Shown here one piece after another: positions 6,708 through 7,487 of a DNA stretch of 7,487 nt (positions are counted from its first letter, which is position 1; each line of letters begins with the position of its first letter). The notes beneath the pieces are model-generated. The model saw only the letters and a list, made by a program, of their open reading frames with translations. It made no database searches and was not told the origin of the DNA. Where the stretch lies: contig CANREO010000041.1 of NCBI GenBank assembly GCA_947629635.1, forward strand, positions 1-7,487. Reading direction: 5' to 3'. Position numbers and translations under genes: made by a program. The DNA comes from an uncultured Clostridia bacterium (GTDB taxonomy: Bacteria; Bacillota; Clostridia; Christensenellales; CAG-917).

Positions 6708-6743
6708 GCGGAAATCGGAATCCGCAAAACTATTTGGTGCTAT

Positions 6744-7487
6744 ATGAATTGGTGGGAAGCTTTGATATTGGGTCTTGTGCAGGGCGCCAGCGAATTTTTG
6801 CCGATTTCCTCTTCGGGACATCTGCTGCTGCTTGAAAAGTTGGGATTGGGCAGCCAGAGCCTGCTGTTCAACGTCTGCGTGCACTTGGGCACTCTCGTCG
6901 CGGTGCTCATCGTTTTGCGAAAGAGTTGGACGCCTCTCATCAGACACCCTTTTCAAAAAACAACGGGGTATATAATGCTTGCTTGTTTGCCTACCGTAGG
7001 CATTGCTTTGATATTCAAATTTTTGCTTCCTCCTCTGTTGGACGGCGCGATGCTGGGCTTCGGTTTCGTACTTACGGCATGTCTTATATTTGCCGGCGAA
7101 AAATTAAAAAGCGCCAAAACATCGGCTTTATCTGTCAAAACAAGCCTATTAACAGGCGTTTTGCAAGGCATCGCGGTTTTGCCGGGCGTCTCGAGAAGCG
7201 GCGCGACCATCTCTGCCATGACGACAATGGGCGTCCCAAAAAGGGAAGCGGCAAACTTTTCGTTTTTGCTCTCCGTACCCATAATTTTAGGCTCGGCCAT
7301 ATTGGAGGGAGCTCAAGTTGCGACAAGCGGAATGCCGTCTCAAGCGGATGTGGGCACCCTTATCATCGGCTCGGTCGCGGCATTTATTTCGGGGCTTTTC
7401 GCAATAAAACTTTTTTTGAAACTCATAGCCAAACGCTCTATGTTGCCCTTTGCTCTTTACACATTCATTTTGGGCATAACGGTGACC
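6744..7487 (+). CDS. uppP: Undecaprenyl-diphosphate phosphatase UppP (BacA), 5' part, cut by the window edge
   Basis: UppP is an integral membrane enzyme that removes one phosphate from undecaprenyl diphosphate, recycling the lipid carrier of peptidoglycan and other wall polymers; extra copies give bacitracin resistance. The 248 codons seen are about nine tenths of the usual 265-280. The first conserved region reads GLVQGASEFLPISSSGHL (10-27) with the catalytic-region E17 and H26; the second is LPGVSRSGATI (146-156) with R151. The FSFLLSVPIILGSAI block (170-184) is also typical. Hydrophobic segments occupy most of the chain. The start MNWWEA is usual for the family. Its ribosome site is weak (GGTG, 4 nt before the ATG), and I see no clear plus-strand promoter in the 119-nt gap shared with ychF. 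It is the only plus-strand gene; the C-terminus lies outside the window. Confidence 0.96.
   Translation, partial: MNWWEALILGLVQGASEFLPISSSGHLLLLEKLGLGSQSLLFNVCVHLGTLVAVLIVLRKSWTPLIRHPFQKTTGYIMLACLPTVGIALIFKFLLPPLLDGAMLGFGFVLTACLIFAGEKLKSAKTSALSVKTSLLTGVLQGIAVLPGVSRSGATISAMTTMGVPKREAANFSFLLSVPIILGSAILEGAQVATSGMPSQADVGTLIIGSVAAFISGLFAIKLFLKLIAKRSMLPFALYTFILGITVT

Noticed and set aside
6953..7300. A 115-codon minus-strand frame opposite uppP
   Set aside because: It lies opposite the PGxSRSG region of uppP and shows no domain; uppP explains the coding signal.

Overview
The window carries ordinary housekeeping genes, and I found no mobile element, CRISPR array, RNA gene or defence system. The block khpB(jag)-yidC-yidD-rnpA-rpmH next to mnmE is the conserved cluster usually found near the replication origin in Firmicutes. 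YidC has the Gram-positive form: a lipoprotein signal, five membrane segments and no large Gram-negative periplasmic domain. I infer an uncultured Clostridia-like Firmicute of intermediate GC content; a finer assignment is not supportable from the sequence alone.

Layout, read on the minus strand from right to left. A promoter at 6679-6707 drives ychF (5542-6624) and argS (3844-5526), which are 15 nt apart. A 188-nt gap follows. It holds a promoter with perfect -35 and -10 hexamers (3749-3778) and a leader with a perfect AT inverted repeat. That promoter serves rpmH (3521-3655), rnpA (3182-3517), yidD (2943-3188), yidC (1732-2955), khpB (869-1723) and mnmE (5' 289 codons, 1-867). The genes in this run overlap or lie 1-8 nt apart, so they are almost certainly one operon. 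On the plus strand, divergent from ychF, uppP starts at 6744 and runs off the right edge.

How the genes fit together. rpmH encodes ribosomal protein L34. RnpA is the protein subunit of RNase P, which matures tRNA 5' ends. YidD and YidC act in membrane-protein insertion. KhpB is an RNA-binding protein. MnmE modifies the tRNA wobble uridine. ArgS charges tRNA-Arg and YchF is a ribosome-associated ATPase. UppP recycles the undecaprenyl lipid carrier for the cell wall. The theme is translation, tRNA maturation and envelope biogenesis.

Points worth a second look: a dockerin/EF-hand-like calcium-loop sequence in the external loop of YidC, a long Arg/Gly-rich tail on KhpB, a substituted P-loop in MnmE, and argS-ychF in the place where dnaA is often found upstream of rpmH. 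No stretch longer than 300 bases lacks a gene.
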